The position numbers were made by a program, and so were the translations under genes. Below the pieces are notes generated by a model that worked only from the letters and a program-made list of their open reading frames with translations, had not been told where the DNA came from and made no database searches. From contig JALSQX010000041.1 of NCBI GenBank assembly GCA_026985075.1, positions 1 through 49,840 of the forward strand: DNA of 49,840 bases. The letters run 5' to 3'. The stretch is from Blastocatellia bacterium (GTDB lineage Bacteria > Acidobacteriota > Blastocatellia > HR10 > J050). Positions 10,438 to 17,902 of this stretch are shown piece after piece; within the stretch, counting starts at the first letter, position 1; each line of letters begins with the position of its first letter.

Positions 10438-10690
10438 CCGTCATATCCGAGTGATCCGCGTCGCTCAAGTGCGGAGGTGTGATTCCAGAACGGGGTTATT
10501 GCGACGGGAACCCCGTCCCCTTGCGACCCTGGTGGACTCGCCATGCTGTTCTATTCAGTTGTCAAACATCATGGCGAGAAATGCCTCCGACGGCACCCGC
10601 CTCCGGATCACCGGTCGCCCGGGACCGATGATCCGGAGCGTGGTGCGCGTCGCGTTCGGTGTTTCACCGCAGTTGGTTCTGTCGCATCGA

Positions 10691-12004
10691 TCACGATTCC
10701 GGAGTCGCGCGTTTTGCGTCCGGATTCTGGTCGGCCCCGATGATCTGAATGCGCGTTTTATCCAGAGCCAGGCCATATCGTTTGGAGCCGTATGCGCCGG
10801 TGGTGACGATGTTCAACGATGGAGATAGCCCGGCTTCCTTGATCCGGCGATTGAGCGCGCTGAGGTAGCTGTGGAAATTCTCCATATCCAGGATCGGCTT
10901 ACCCTTCTTCTTCTTCTCGGCCAACCACTCGTCGAAGTTGAGCGCCGACCCGTGAAATGTCCGGCGATAGATCTGGAGGAAGCGCTGTTCATCGATCTCG
11001 CGGAAGGTCTGGAAACAGTCGGTGCATGGGCCACAGACGGGCAACTCGGGCCGGACACAATGATCGGTCTTGATTTCGGCGTAATAGGTGTAGAGGGCGA
11101 GCCGCATGCCGGTGAGCGGGAGGAACGTCTCGCCGAACCGCACCTGGCGGTGCCCAAGGTCGATGATGAGCGATTCGGGTCTGGTTTGCGCCAGATCGAG
11201 TTCGTGCTGGGCCAACTGGATGGTGCGCTCCACACTCGCGTCCAGTCGCGTGAACCGTCGGCCAAGGATATCGCGGAGGCGAATGAAGGGAATCTCGGCC
11301 AATTCGATGCGAGCTTGTTTGGCGTCGGCGGTGGCCGGTTGACCATCCCGGAGGATGCCGATGACCTTCTTGCGCCGGGTGGGGAAGAAGAAGTTGGGAT
11401 TGCTCTCGTATTCTTCGGGCACGAGCACGTGAGAGAGACTATCCTGGCGGCGACCGTAGAGAGTGAGCGCCAGCGCCATATAGGCGGACATCGTCTTACG
11501 ACCACCGGCCAGCGAGCAATGGAGCGCCGTCCGGGGATCGGCGGTGAGCTGTTTGATGAAGCCGAACAGTTGTTGGGCCAGCGCCCGATTATCGGCGACC
11601 GTCCGGATATCATCGAGCGGGGTGGCCGTCAGAGAGGAATCGGATGATCGCCGGCGACTGGACGCGCGTCGCCGTCTGCCGGATCGCCGATCGTGGCTCG
11701 CGGCTCGCTTCAACGTGATGATGTGCTGCTCATCGAAGGCGATGGACGCGGGATTGATGCCGTACTCGCGACAGAAGGCGAAGAACTGTCCGGTGGACGC
11801 ATCCAGGAGTGCCTGGCGAGCGATCTCGGCGCCGCGACGAGTGGTGAGGATGTAGATCTCGGAGATGGGCACGGGCGGTCGCCGCTGGATCATGAGGGCA
11901 TAGAGCGTCTCGGTGATGATCTGCGGCGTCTGTCCGGCCACGGCCACCAGGATGTGACGATACGTGCTCTGGGATGTCTTCCGCCCTCGTTTCATGATAT
12001 TCAC
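10691..12004 (-). CDS. CARF-domain protein, Cas_NE0113 / 'ring nuclease Csm6' family
   Basis: The 437-residue product starts with a CARF-type Rossmann strand, HILVAVAGQTPQIITETLYA (residues 18-37), and has the family signature HCSLAGGRKTMSAYMALALT near 162-181, then RRQDSLSHVLVPEEYE and FFFPTRRKK. These are the hallmarks of the NE0113 family, which binds or degrades cyclic oligoadenylate in type III systems. An Arg/Ser-rich insert (about 104-126) interrupts the CARF domain. The C-terminal half carries a CGPCTDCF cysteine cluster. In this locus it would sense or remove the second messenger made by Cas10. Whether it acts as an off-switch or an effector cannot be read from the sequence; I see no HEPN Rx4-6H motif. 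Start could be Met1 or Met4. Confidence 0.85.
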   Translation of the reverse strand: MNIMKRGRKTSQSTYRHILVAVAGQTPQIITETLYALMIQRRPPVPISEIYILTTRRGAEIARQALLDASTGQFFAFCREYGINPASIAFDEQHIITLKRAASHDRRSGRRRRASSRRRSSDSSLTATPLDDIRTVADNRALAQQLFGFIKQLTADPRTALHCSLAGGRKTMSAYMALALTLYGRRQDSLSHVLVPEEYESNPNFFFPTRRKKVIGILRDGQPATADAKQARIELAEIPFIRLRDILGRRFTRLDASVERTIQLAQHELDLAQTRPESLIIDLGHRQVRFGETFLPLTGMRLALYTYYAEIKTDHCVRPELPVCGPCTDCFQTFREIDEQRFLQIYRRTFHGSALNFDEWLAEKKKKGKPILDMENFHSYLSALNRRIKEAGLSPSLNIVTTGAYGSKRYGLALDKTRIQIIGADQNPDAKRATPES

Positions 12005-12060
12005 ACCGAATGGCTCACTCTATGTCTCTCAGCCTGACCTTCCTCTATTCCCATTGAAAA

Positions 12061-12295
12061 TGCGTGGCGCAAGATGGCGTCTTGCGCGGCATCCCTTGGC
12101 GAGTCCCTTTTCATCCTCGCCGTGTCGCTCGAACGGGTCATGAGTCACTCCCTGGAAAATCACCGCAAGGGCGCAAAGAACGCCAAGATCCCCGACAGGC
12201 TCTGTTCATCTTCCCGATGTGGCCGGCAAGGCCATGGAGAACTCCTCGAAAATAAGAGCGGCGCAAGTTGCCGGCTTGCGCGATGCGATCGAGCT
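12061..12295. repeat. GCGCAAG...CTTGCGC hairpin repeats
   Basis: Two hairpin elements are present: one at about 12064-12088 (GGCGCAAGATGGCGTCTTGCG) and one at about 12252-12277 (stem GCGCAAG / CTTGCGC). Related copies occur near 26233-26260, 30641-30672 and 30708-30785, the last with a shared tail around GGTCATGGATGACTCC. The second copy lies inside the annotated 3' end of the MNT gene. This is a dispersed family of unknown role. Confidence 0.55.
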
Positions 12296-12515
12296 CCATT
12301 CCGTCTGGCAGGAGTTGCCAGAGCGCCGAGAGAGCGGCAATGTACCGCTCAGGGGCGAGACCTTCCACCGCCAGATCGGTGTCCGATCGACTCTGTCCGG
12401 TCAGCGAGCCGAAGATGTAGACCTCGCGCGCGCCGAATTGCTCTTTCAACATGCGCGCGCACGCTTCAGCGGCTGCTTGCGCCTGGCGGCGTCGCCTGTT
12501 GTCGTGGTGTTCCAT
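12138..12515 (-). CDS. MNT-type minimal nucleotidyltransferase (probably with altered C-terminus)
   Basis: The product contains the nucleotidyltransferase core VYIFGSLTGQSRSDTDLAVE: Gly36-Ser37 followed by the Asp45-x-Asp47 metal pair. This is typical of MNT antitoxins, which AMPylate a HEPN toxin. No HEPN partner gene is adjacent. From about residue 80 the reading frame runs through a dispersed hairpin repeat (12252-12277), and the last 45 or so residues do not look like the family, so the original 3' end was probably replaced or read through. It starts 44 nt after the Csx1-Csx3 gene in the same direction, so it may be co-transcribed. It could be an orphan antitoxin, or could modify one of the HEPN proteins encoded upstream; this is inference. 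Confidence 0.7.
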   Translation of the reverse strand: MEHHDNRRRRQAQAAAEACARMLKEQFGAREVYIFGSLTGQSRSDTDLAVEGLAPERYIAALSALWQLLPDGMELDRIAQAGNLRRSYFRGVLHGLAGHIGKMNRACRGSWRSLRPCGDFPGSDS

Positions 12516-12559
12516 GTTTCCCTCTCAGGGTTGATCTTACTACGCCATCGAGCTCAGCC

Positions 12560-12823
12560 TCAAAACGGATCATGATCGAAGATGGTGACCTCGCCGGTGA
12601 CCGGCGACGAGTAGATGAGCCGCCGCGCCTTGCCGTGCAGAGCGTGAGCGACGCGCAGATAGAGCCAGATGGGCGCTTGTCCGGTGAGGATGATGGTGTG
12701 CCCTTCGCCGGCCAGCTCCAGAGCGCGGCGTTCGTATTCGGCGAGATCGCTGAGCTTGGCCGCGTCGGTGTAAGATGTGCCGAGATCAATGGTCACCGGT
12801 TGTTGAGTCTGCTCGTCGGTCAT
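12560..12823 (-). CDS. csx3: Possible internally started free Csx3-like protein
   Basis: Met441 of the fusion lies at 12823, at the start of the Csx3-like domain (MTDEQTQQPVTIDLGTSY). On the minus strand GGAGG sits 8 nt before this ATG, an almost ideal ribosome binding site at the domain boundary. The same DNA could therefore make an 87-residue stand-alone Csx3, a normal length for that family, in addition to the fusion. This is inferred from the site alone. Confidence 0.5.
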   Translation of the reverse strand: MTDEQTQQPVTIDLGTSYTDAAKLSDLAEYERRALELAGEGHTIILTGQAPIWLYLRVAHALHGKARRLIYSSPVTGEVTIFDHDPF

Positions 12824-14143
12824 CGATGAATCCTCCGCGGTCGAATCCTGAGCGCGCGAATCATCATTCAAAGAGCCCGTGTCGCTCAATGGGCGAGGCG
12901 ATTCTCCCGACGACTCCGGCCAGAGGGCATCCAGACCGGCCAGAATCTCGTCCACGGCGTTGACCAGCGCACTGGCCGATGCCGGTTTGAGACGCATGCC
13001 GGCGTGATCGACATCGTTGCGCGCTTCGGAGATCTTGTTCCAAAGGGTACCCAAGGCGCGAGTATCGACTTCGGGAGCGAGTTGAGCGACGGCGTCGTCG
13101 GGGCGTTCATCCCGCCAGGGCCTGCGCTTGTTCCGCGGCCGTTGCTGCCAGCCGAGGTAGTTCAACACCCGCTCGGCTTCCTTGCGCGAGAAATCGGCCA
13201 GCGGATCTTGGTAGCCGAGCATGAGGAGCGTCCAGGTCACCACCCATTCGCGCACCAGAGTGAGCGCTTGAGCATAGAGGCCGCGCTCGGCGTACCAGCG
13301 GATGATGGCCCGCTGGACATCGAGGTTCCTGGCGTCGGGCGCAGTGGCGAAAGGGATGAACTCGGCTTGAAGCAGGGGCGCGACGAGGGCGAACGGTTTG
13401 GCCCATTGTTCGATCTCCTGGCGGGCGGCGTCGGTGAACAGGTTGGTCAACTGCGCGGCCTTCTCCATCACTTCGCGGGGACGGATGAGGAGGAGCGCCT
13501 GAGAGAGCTCCCGGGAGCGCTGGCCGATGTTTTTGATGATCGTGGGCGACGGGCCTCCGGCGCGTTCCCGGTAGGCGCGATCCTGAATCTCTTTGAGCAA
13601 TCGACCGAGGTCGGCGGCGCGCCCGCTCTGCTGGAAGAGATAGACGGCGGCCAGCCAATCGAGCAGGCTCAGGAAGGGCGAGAGGTCGAAGACCGGCGCG
13701 CGATCTTGATCGTCTCTGGCCTCGAAAGCGCCATAGGTGACGGCCTGCAGACGGATGCGCTTGGTGACCTGCAGGTAGGCCATGGCCAGAAAGATGATGA
13801 ACGGGAGCGAGCGATAGCCATGCGTGATATCGAAGACGACGTCTTCGCCTTCATCGACGCTCTCGACGACGCGATCGAAGATGGTCCACAGCTCGTCCGG
13901 CGTCCGCCCCCAGGGAATTTCCACCGGCTGGGGCGCGATTTTCCCGGCCAGCCGGTCGCAGAGCTTCGTCCAGTACATGTCTCTGGATTCCGGCGTGACG
14001 AACACGGTGAGCATGTCGGGCGTGAAGAATTCGTAGAGGGCGACGGGGAACAAATCGGACTCCACGGCGGTGCCGCGATAGACGTATGTCACTGGCCGGT
14101 AATTCCCCGTGCCGATGAACGTGATGGCTTTCATCTGGGTCAC
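12560..14143 (-). CDS. Csx1-type CARF-HEPN ribonuclease fused to a Csx3-like domain
   Basis: There are three parts in 527 residues. Residues 1-170 form a CARF domain of the TM1812/Csx2 type, with start KAITFIGTGNYRPVTYVYRG and signature DITHGYRSLP at 105-114. Residues 170-410 are helical and end in a HEPN RNase motif, R375-NDVD-H380 (Rx4H). After an acidic, low-complexity linker (411-440), residues 441-527 resemble Csx3: LTGQAPIWLYLRVAHALHG, then a short Tyr-Ser-Ser-Pro segment and a final FDHDPF. Csx3 proteins bind and degrade cyclic tetra-adenylate, so this would join an activated nuclease to its own off-switch. The Csx3 motif usually written YDPR is YSSP here, so ring cleavage may be impaired. 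The ORF lies 70 nt downstream of hicA. CARF and HEPN assignment is firm; the Csx3 call rests on motif order and spacing. Confidence 0.85.
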   Translation of the reverse strand: MTQMKAITFIGTGNYRPVTYVYRGTAVESDLFPVALYEFFTPDMLTVFVTPESRDMYWTKLCDRLAGKIAPQPVEIPWGRTPDELWTIFDRVVESVDEGEDVVFDITHGYRSLPFIIFLAMAYLQVTKRIRLQAVTYGAFEARDDQDRAPVFDLSPFLSLLDWLAAVYLFQQSGRAADLGRLLKEIQDRAYRERAGGPSPTIIKNIGQRSRELSQALLLIRPREVMEKAAQLTNLFTDAARQEIEQWAKPFALVAPLLQAEFIPFATAPDARNLDVQRAIIRWYAERGLYAQALTLVREWVVTWTLLMLGYQDPLADFSRKEAERVLNYLGWQQRPRNKRRPWRDERPDDAVAQLAPEVDTRALGTLWNKISEARNDVDHAGMRLKPASASALVNAVDEILAGLDALWPESSGESPRPLSDTGSLNDDSRAQDSTAEDSSMTDEQTQQPVTIDLGTSYTDAAKLSDLAEYERRALELAGEGHTIILTGQAPIWLYLRVAHALHGKARRLIYSSPVTGEVTIFDHDPF

Positions 14144-14213
14144 CTCTCAGACCACGGTTGGAATCCGCCGTAATGCCTTCGCCTTATCCACCGTCAGCGC
14201 CCTCCTTTCCGAA

Positions 14214-14435
14214 TCACAGGTCAAGAAACCTCTGCACCGTTAATCCAGCTTGCCGGACAATGGCTCGTAACACGCCGCGCTTAATATCTCGACCGGCGTG
14301 GTAGGGCACGACCGTTCGTCTCCCATCTGGATGGCGCAGAATATAAAGGCTCCCGGTGACGTGATCGATTTGGAATCCGGCTTTTTCCAACTTCCGTATG
14401 ACCTCCCCAGGTTTCACTACAGGCAAGCGAGTCAT
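14214..14435 (-). CDS. hicA: HicA-family toxin, catalytic His replaced
   Basis: The 73-residue product MTRLPVVKPGEVIRKLEKAG continues with a dsRBD-like fold typical of HicA mRNA interferases (PF07927), ending IVRQAGLTVQRFLDL. HicA enzymes carry a catalytic His in the segment G-S-H; here it reads TGSLYILRHP, with Leu (codon CTT) where CAT would give His. One base change would explain it, and the toxin is probably inactive. The start overlaps the stop of hicB by 4 nt, the usual antitoxin-first, translationally coupled arrangement for hicBA in this order. The pair sits between the CARF-RelE gene and csx1-csx3. Confidence 0.9.
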   Translation of the reverse strand: MTRLPVVKPGEVIRKLEKAGFQIDHVTGSLYILRHPDGRRTVVPYHAGRDIKRGVLRAIVRQAGLTVQRFLDL

Positions 14436-14674
14436 GGAGCGGTTCCCACTTCAACTTCCACCACCTCAACTTCTCCCACTTCGTATCCAAAGGGGAGTGA
14501 TTCGCCATGTTTGCGCAGGCTGGCGACATAGCCACGAATTGCATCTTGAATCATCGCCAGAGCTTCTTCTTTTGTTTCGCCTTGCGTCACGCAACCGGGG
14601 AGAGCCGGAGCGGACACAATGTATCCCCCCTCTTCTGCTGGTTCCAGATAGACGAGAAATCGAGCCATAGTCAT
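14432..14674 (-). CDS. hicB: HicB-family antitoxin
   Basis: The 80-residue product has the degenerate RNase H fold N-terminus of HicB: MARFLVYLEPAEEGGYIVSA, then LPGCVTQGETKEEALAMIQD. A C-terminal DNA-binding domain is absent, as in the short HicB forms; the protein ends with an acidic EVGEVEVVEVEV tail. It would neutralise HicA by direct binding. The second Met (MARF) is the likelier start. It lies 91 nt after the CARF-RelE gene on the same strand. A HicB-like scrap is also found at about 17610-17706. Confidence 0.92.
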   Translation of the reverse strand: MTMARFLVYLEPAEEGGYIVSAPALPGCVTQGETKEEALAMIQDAIRGYVASLRKHGESLPFGYEVGEVEVVEVEVGTAP

Positions 14675-14765
14675 AACCTCCCTTACCGAGCCCTTTGTAT
14701 TTTAACAAATCACATCCGATTCGGTATATCGCGGCATCCGGTGAGAGCGATGGCTCTCATACAGG

Positions 14766-15812
14766 TCACCTCTCAGGCCATGGTTGGAATCCGGTGTAGT
14801 AATCGCGCTTCACGCCGCGATCCAGCGCCTGCTCATAGCTCTTATCGCTATGCCGGGTGAGCTCGCAGACCAGAATCCTCCCTTCGTCGTCCTGGAAGTA
14901 GAAGATGCGCTCATCCCGGCGGCCCTTGGGAAACACCAGACAATCGGAGTTTCGCACTTGATCGGAGCCGGTTCGTCGGAGTTCGGCCAGGCGAAGTTTG
15001 TTGAGTACGCGATCGAAGGATTGGCGTACGCTGGGTTCCAATGACCGATAGGTCGATCGGGCTTTTTCCGAGAGGAAGATGGGAATGGCCTGAGCCTCGG
15101 CTTCTTTCTGCCGAAAAGCCTCATAGAAGGCTTCGCCGGCGGGAGAAAGAAACGTGAAGCCTGCTTCTTCGGCGAGCAGCAGGCGAATTTCGCCGGGAAG
15201 TCCACGGAGTCGGCGATCGACTTCTGGAGTTGTGTGTACTTGGCTGACCCACTCGAAGAATTCTTCATAATCGGCCAGGAGCGAGTAATCCCAACTGATG
15301 GGCGTCGGCGGCATCTCGATGATATCGCGGAAGGCCTCGTGAATGTAATAGACGGGCGCGTCGAACAGAAGACCGACCAGCGTGGCATAAGCGATTTCCG
15401 CTTTGAAACCGCCGGTGGCATTGATGAGGACTGGACGCTGTTGCGCGCGTTCTTTTCGAATCTGCTCGATGAGTGTAGCCACCAGCGAGCGCAGGCCGCG
15501 GAGTTTGAAGCGGCTCTCGGCATAGGTGAGATCGCGTACTTCGCGCAGTTCGACGCTGTAGTGCTGCCGCGTATAATGCCGCCGCAGGGCTTCGGCGCAC
15601 TGCCGCCCCTCGTCGGTCTGTGAGTGGAGAAAGACGATGCGATCTCCGGTCTGGAGGAGTCGTCCGAGCGAATTGGTCTCGGCGCTGGCCTTCTCCGACT
15701 CGGTCTCTTTCAAATACTGATCGAGTTGCCGGTCGGTGACCTCCTCGACGCGGAGGATGCGCCTGGCGTTCGAGAGCAACGATGTTCCCACGGTGACGAT
15801 GATCGTCCGCAT
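14766..15812 (-). CDS. CARF-RelE fusion, Cami1-like CRISPR mRNA interferase
   Basis: The N-terminal part is a CARF domain of the APE2256 type: first strand MRTIIVTVGTSLLSNARRIL, and the ligand-loop signature VLINATGGFKAEIAYATLVG at 128-147. A winged-helix-like linker (about 190-245) follows. The last 100 residues look like a RelE/ParE-fold toxin: SVRQSFDRVLNKLRLAELRR, then ERIFYFQDDEGRILVCELTR and HSDKSYEQALDRG. This is the architecture of Cami1, which cleaves ribosome-bound mRNA when its CARF domain binds cyclic oligoadenylate. It begins 27 nt after cmr6 and is probably co-transcribed with it. The CARF call is firm. The RelE call rests on the pattern of beta strands and basic residues and would need structural comparison. 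Confidence 0.8.
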   Translation of the reverse strand: MRTIIVTVGTSLLSNARRILRVEEVTDRQLDQYLKETESEKASAETNSLGRLLQTGDRIVFLHSQTDEGRQCAEALRRHYTRQHYSVELREVRDLTYAESRFKLRGLRSLVATLIEQIRKERAQQRPVLINATGGFKAEIAYATLVGLLFDAPVYYIHEAFRDIIEMPPTPISWDYSLLADYEEFFEWVSQVHTTPEVDRRLRGLPGEIRLLLAEEAGFTFLSPAGEAFYEAFRQKEAEAQAIPIFLSEKARSTYRSLEPSVRQSFDRVLNKLRLAELRRTGSDQVRNSDCLVFPKGRRDERIFYFQDDEGRILVCELTRHSDKSYEQALDRGVKRDYYTGFQPWPER

Positions 15813-15839
15813 GATGGGTTACTCCGTTGGCCTCTCCCG

Positions 15840-17177
15840 TCACTCAGTCGAGTCAAACCGAGCGACGAATTCCTGGAGTTCTTTCACCCATTCTTTATCT
15901 TTCCAATCCTTCAATTTCTTCGCCTGTCGAAGCTTCTCAAGAATTGCCTCAGCCAGTATTCGTCGTGCTTCTTCATCCGAAAGTTTCTTCCATGCTTCAT
16001 AATACTGGCGGATTTGACTGGCCACCTGATTGACCGGCATAAGTTGCACGGCCCGGATTTCAGGCACCTTTTCTACAGGAGACAGGGACTTCGACTGACT
16101 CGCAACTGGCGAAGCGCCCACATCCTGTTTTGCATGTGCGGAGGAACCGGGGATGACTTGCGTGAAGTACCCATATCCCGCTACAGTCTTTGCCCCCACG
16201 CCCATTTCTGTTAATCCCGCTGTCAACCAGTTCTGCGCCTGTTGTGCTAACTTTACGTCCTTGGAAGCAACAGCAAAGAGGAACTCACTACCTGGCGCGA
16301 TGGTGAGGAAGAAAACAGGGATCGGATTCAGGTAGTCGGCAGGAGGTGTGTCACCGCCTTGGTAATATTGACTGTAGTGAGGGTTCATCACGTCCAAGTC
16401 CAGTTTCAGGTTGGCTGAGTTGGCAGGTATAGCGTCAAAAAAGATGACCTTACCCGTACCGGCGATCGTCCCGAACACATCGCGGATGGGTTTGACTTTT
16501 TCCTCAACAGTTGAGAGATTCATCTGACGTACGGGAACTGACGAAGGAACGGCCTCATCACACTGCAAGTCATTGAGAAGTTTCGAGCGACGATTTTCAT
16601 CAGGCTCGTTGATGTATGCTTCTAGCTTCTGGATAGGCGAGGGTTGTCTGCTTCTCTCGCGTGCTGCTACTTCATCTGGCGACAGAGCAAGCACACCTAA
16701 CTGTTCTGCTACTTGCCACAGGGCATACGATCGTGCCAAGCCTTTTAACGCGCTGCCGGGGATGATGGGGAATCCGTAAGTGCGGTGCAAGTGGATGCTG
16801 GTTTCCAACACACTTTCCGCCCCTAACCCGATAATGACGCGGCCCTCGGCGCGCATCAGAAACTGCCTTACTATATAATTGTGCTGCTGGCAGTCGTTGA
16901 GCATGGTCTCCCATCGAGCTTTGTGAGCACTGATGAGGCGGGACAGATCACCTTGATTGAATTCACGAACGCCCCGTCGCTCCCTGGTTGGTTTCGCTAA
17001 TTCCCAACTGTCCCGATCACACTTTAACAGCCGTTCTGTCCGTAAGCCGTAATTGAGGCACCGTTCCCCGCGCACTTCTGCTAGAACACCAGTATCCTGC
17101 GGGAGAGGATAGATCTCTCGCCGCTCAGGAACTCGGCCACCCCGCCTTCGTTGCCGTGAGTGCCTACCTCGTGGCAT
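15840..17177 (-). CDS. cmr6: Type III-B Cmr complex subunit Cmr6, with C-terminal extension
   Basis: This is a RAMP/Cas7-like backbone subunit that caps the Cmr filament. Recognisable segments are YGFPIIPGSALKGLARSYAL (the RAMP insertion loop), RDVFGTIAGTGKVIFFDAIP, LDLDVMNPHYSQYY, and the Gly-rich VGAKTVAGYGYF near the end of the RAMP fold. At 445 residues it is longer than usual: after the glycine loop come about 100 extra residues, a linker of Ser/Lys/Pro followed by a charged, helical tail (ARRILAEAILEKLRQAKKLK). The basic N-terminus (MPRGRHSRQRRRGG) may bind RNA. It starts 3 nt after the cmr5 stop. Confidence 0.95.
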   Translation of the reverse strand: MPRGRHSRQRRRGGRVPERREIYPLPQDTGVLAEVRGERCLNYGLRTERLLKCDRDSWELAKPTRERRGVREFNQGDLSRLISAHKARWETMLNDCQQHNYIVRQFLMRAEGRVIIGLGAESVLETSIHLHRTYGFPIIPGSALKGLARSYALWQVAEQLGVLALSPDEVAARERSRQPSPIQKLEAYINEPDENRRSKLLNDLQCDEAVPSSVPVRQMNLSTVEEKVKPIRDVFGTIAGTGKVIFFDAIPANSANLKLDLDVMNPHYSQYYQGGDTPPADYLNPIPVFFLTIAPGSEFLFAVASKDVKLAQQAQNWLTAGLTEMGVGAKTVAGYGYFTQVIPGSSAHAKQDVGASPVASQSKSLSPVEKVPEIRAVQLMPVNQVASQIRQYYEAWKKLSDEEARRILAEAILEKLRQAKKLKDWKDKEWVKELQEFVARFDSTE

Positions 17178-17180
17178 AGT

Positions 17181-17603
17181 TCATCCCTCCTCCGTTGGTA
17201 GTTCCGCTTCAGCAAAGCGCTTAAGCCACATCAAATAGGCCAGCGCTTCAACTGTCGCGCGACGATAAGCAGCGCTGTCGTTGTTAAGCACCCAACGAAG
17301 CAGGTCCTGATTGCCCGCGCTGGGCGCGAGCTGACTCATCGTCCATACGGATAGATGTTTGAACACCTCACCACTTGCTTGAGCATCAGCCCCACGCTTC
17401 TGTGGTGCTTCTTTAAGCTTCGCTTTAGAAACCAAAAACGCCAGCGTCTGTCCCAGACCGTTGGTCAGCACCAACATTGGGACTTTCCTAGCAAGCGAGC
17501 CATATTTCTTTTTGAACTCATCAGAGCGATTGATGACGCTCTGAATGTCATCCCAGGCTTGTTTTGCTCTCTTCTGGTCTAAAGTCTGTTGAAAGCTTGG
17601 CAT
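17181..17603 (-). CDS. cmr5: Type III-B Cmr small subunit Cmr5
   Basis: This is a small all-helical protein of 140 residues, MPSFQQTLDQKRAKQAWDDI, with the Cmr5 landmarks KVPMLVLTNGLGQTLAFLVS (inner helix) and YRRATVEALAYLMWLKRFAE (C-terminal helix). It forms the minor filament of the Cmr complex next to Cmr4. I prefer the start at 17603 because AAGGA lies just before it; an in-frame Met at 17618 would add five residues. It is separated from cmr4 by about 580 nt of toxin-antitoxin debris, although cmr4 and cmr5 are usually adjacent. Confidence 0.95.
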   Translation of the reverse strand: MPSFQQTLDQKRAKQAWDDIQSVINRSDEFKKKYGSLARKVPMLVLTNGLGQTLAFLVSKAKLKEAPQKRGADAQASGEVFKHLSVWTMSQLAPSAGNQDLLRWVLNNDSAAYRRATVEALAYLMWLKRFAEAELPTEEG

Positions 17604-17609
17604 ATTCCT

Positions 17610-17706
17610 TCCCTCCATCTTGGCGACGAATCACGCAGCCGGAGAGGACTGAGATGTAGCCACCCTCTCGGCCGGTTTCAAGCAAACAATAGATCCAGCC
17701 ATGACA
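17610..17706 (-). pseudogene. HicB-like N-terminal remnant
   Basis: Read on the minus strand from 17706, the DNA encodes CHGWIYCLLETGREGGYISV followed by LSGCVIRR. This parallels the HicB start found at 14674 (VYLEPAEEGGYIVSAPALPG and then a Cys-Val pair). No good start codon precedes it, and it runs into the cmr5 start. I read it as a fossil of a second hicB gene. The similarity is short, so the call is tentative. Confidence 0.4.
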
Positions 17707-17752
17707 TTTGTTTTCCGATCCATTCCCCGTAGAATCTCATCAGAGTCTCTGT

Positions 17753-17902
17753 TCACAGCCAATTGTTTCCTTCTTCTACCAGTTCCTCATGAACGGTCTG
17801 GGAGATAATCAGCTGCTGGAAGGCGAGCTGAAGAGAATGCAAGCCCTCCGCGCACGCCAAGGTGATAAGAGGTGATGTATTGCGAATGGTCTTCCCCCTC
17901 AT
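17753..17902 (-). pseudogene. Truncated PIN-domain (DUF3368) toxin
   Basis: The frame starts at the TAATG overlap with the UPF0175 stop and encodes 49 residues: MRGKTIRNTSPLITLACAEG, then QLIISQTVHEELVEEGNNWL and a TGA. N-T-S-P-L and VHEELVEEG are the opening motifs of DUF3368 PIN toxins, which normally have about 150 residues and partner with UPF0175 antitoxins. The first Asp of the PIN site, usually D/N-T-S/T-P, is Asn here. Everything after the first third is missing, so the toxin is broken. Confidence 0.75.
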
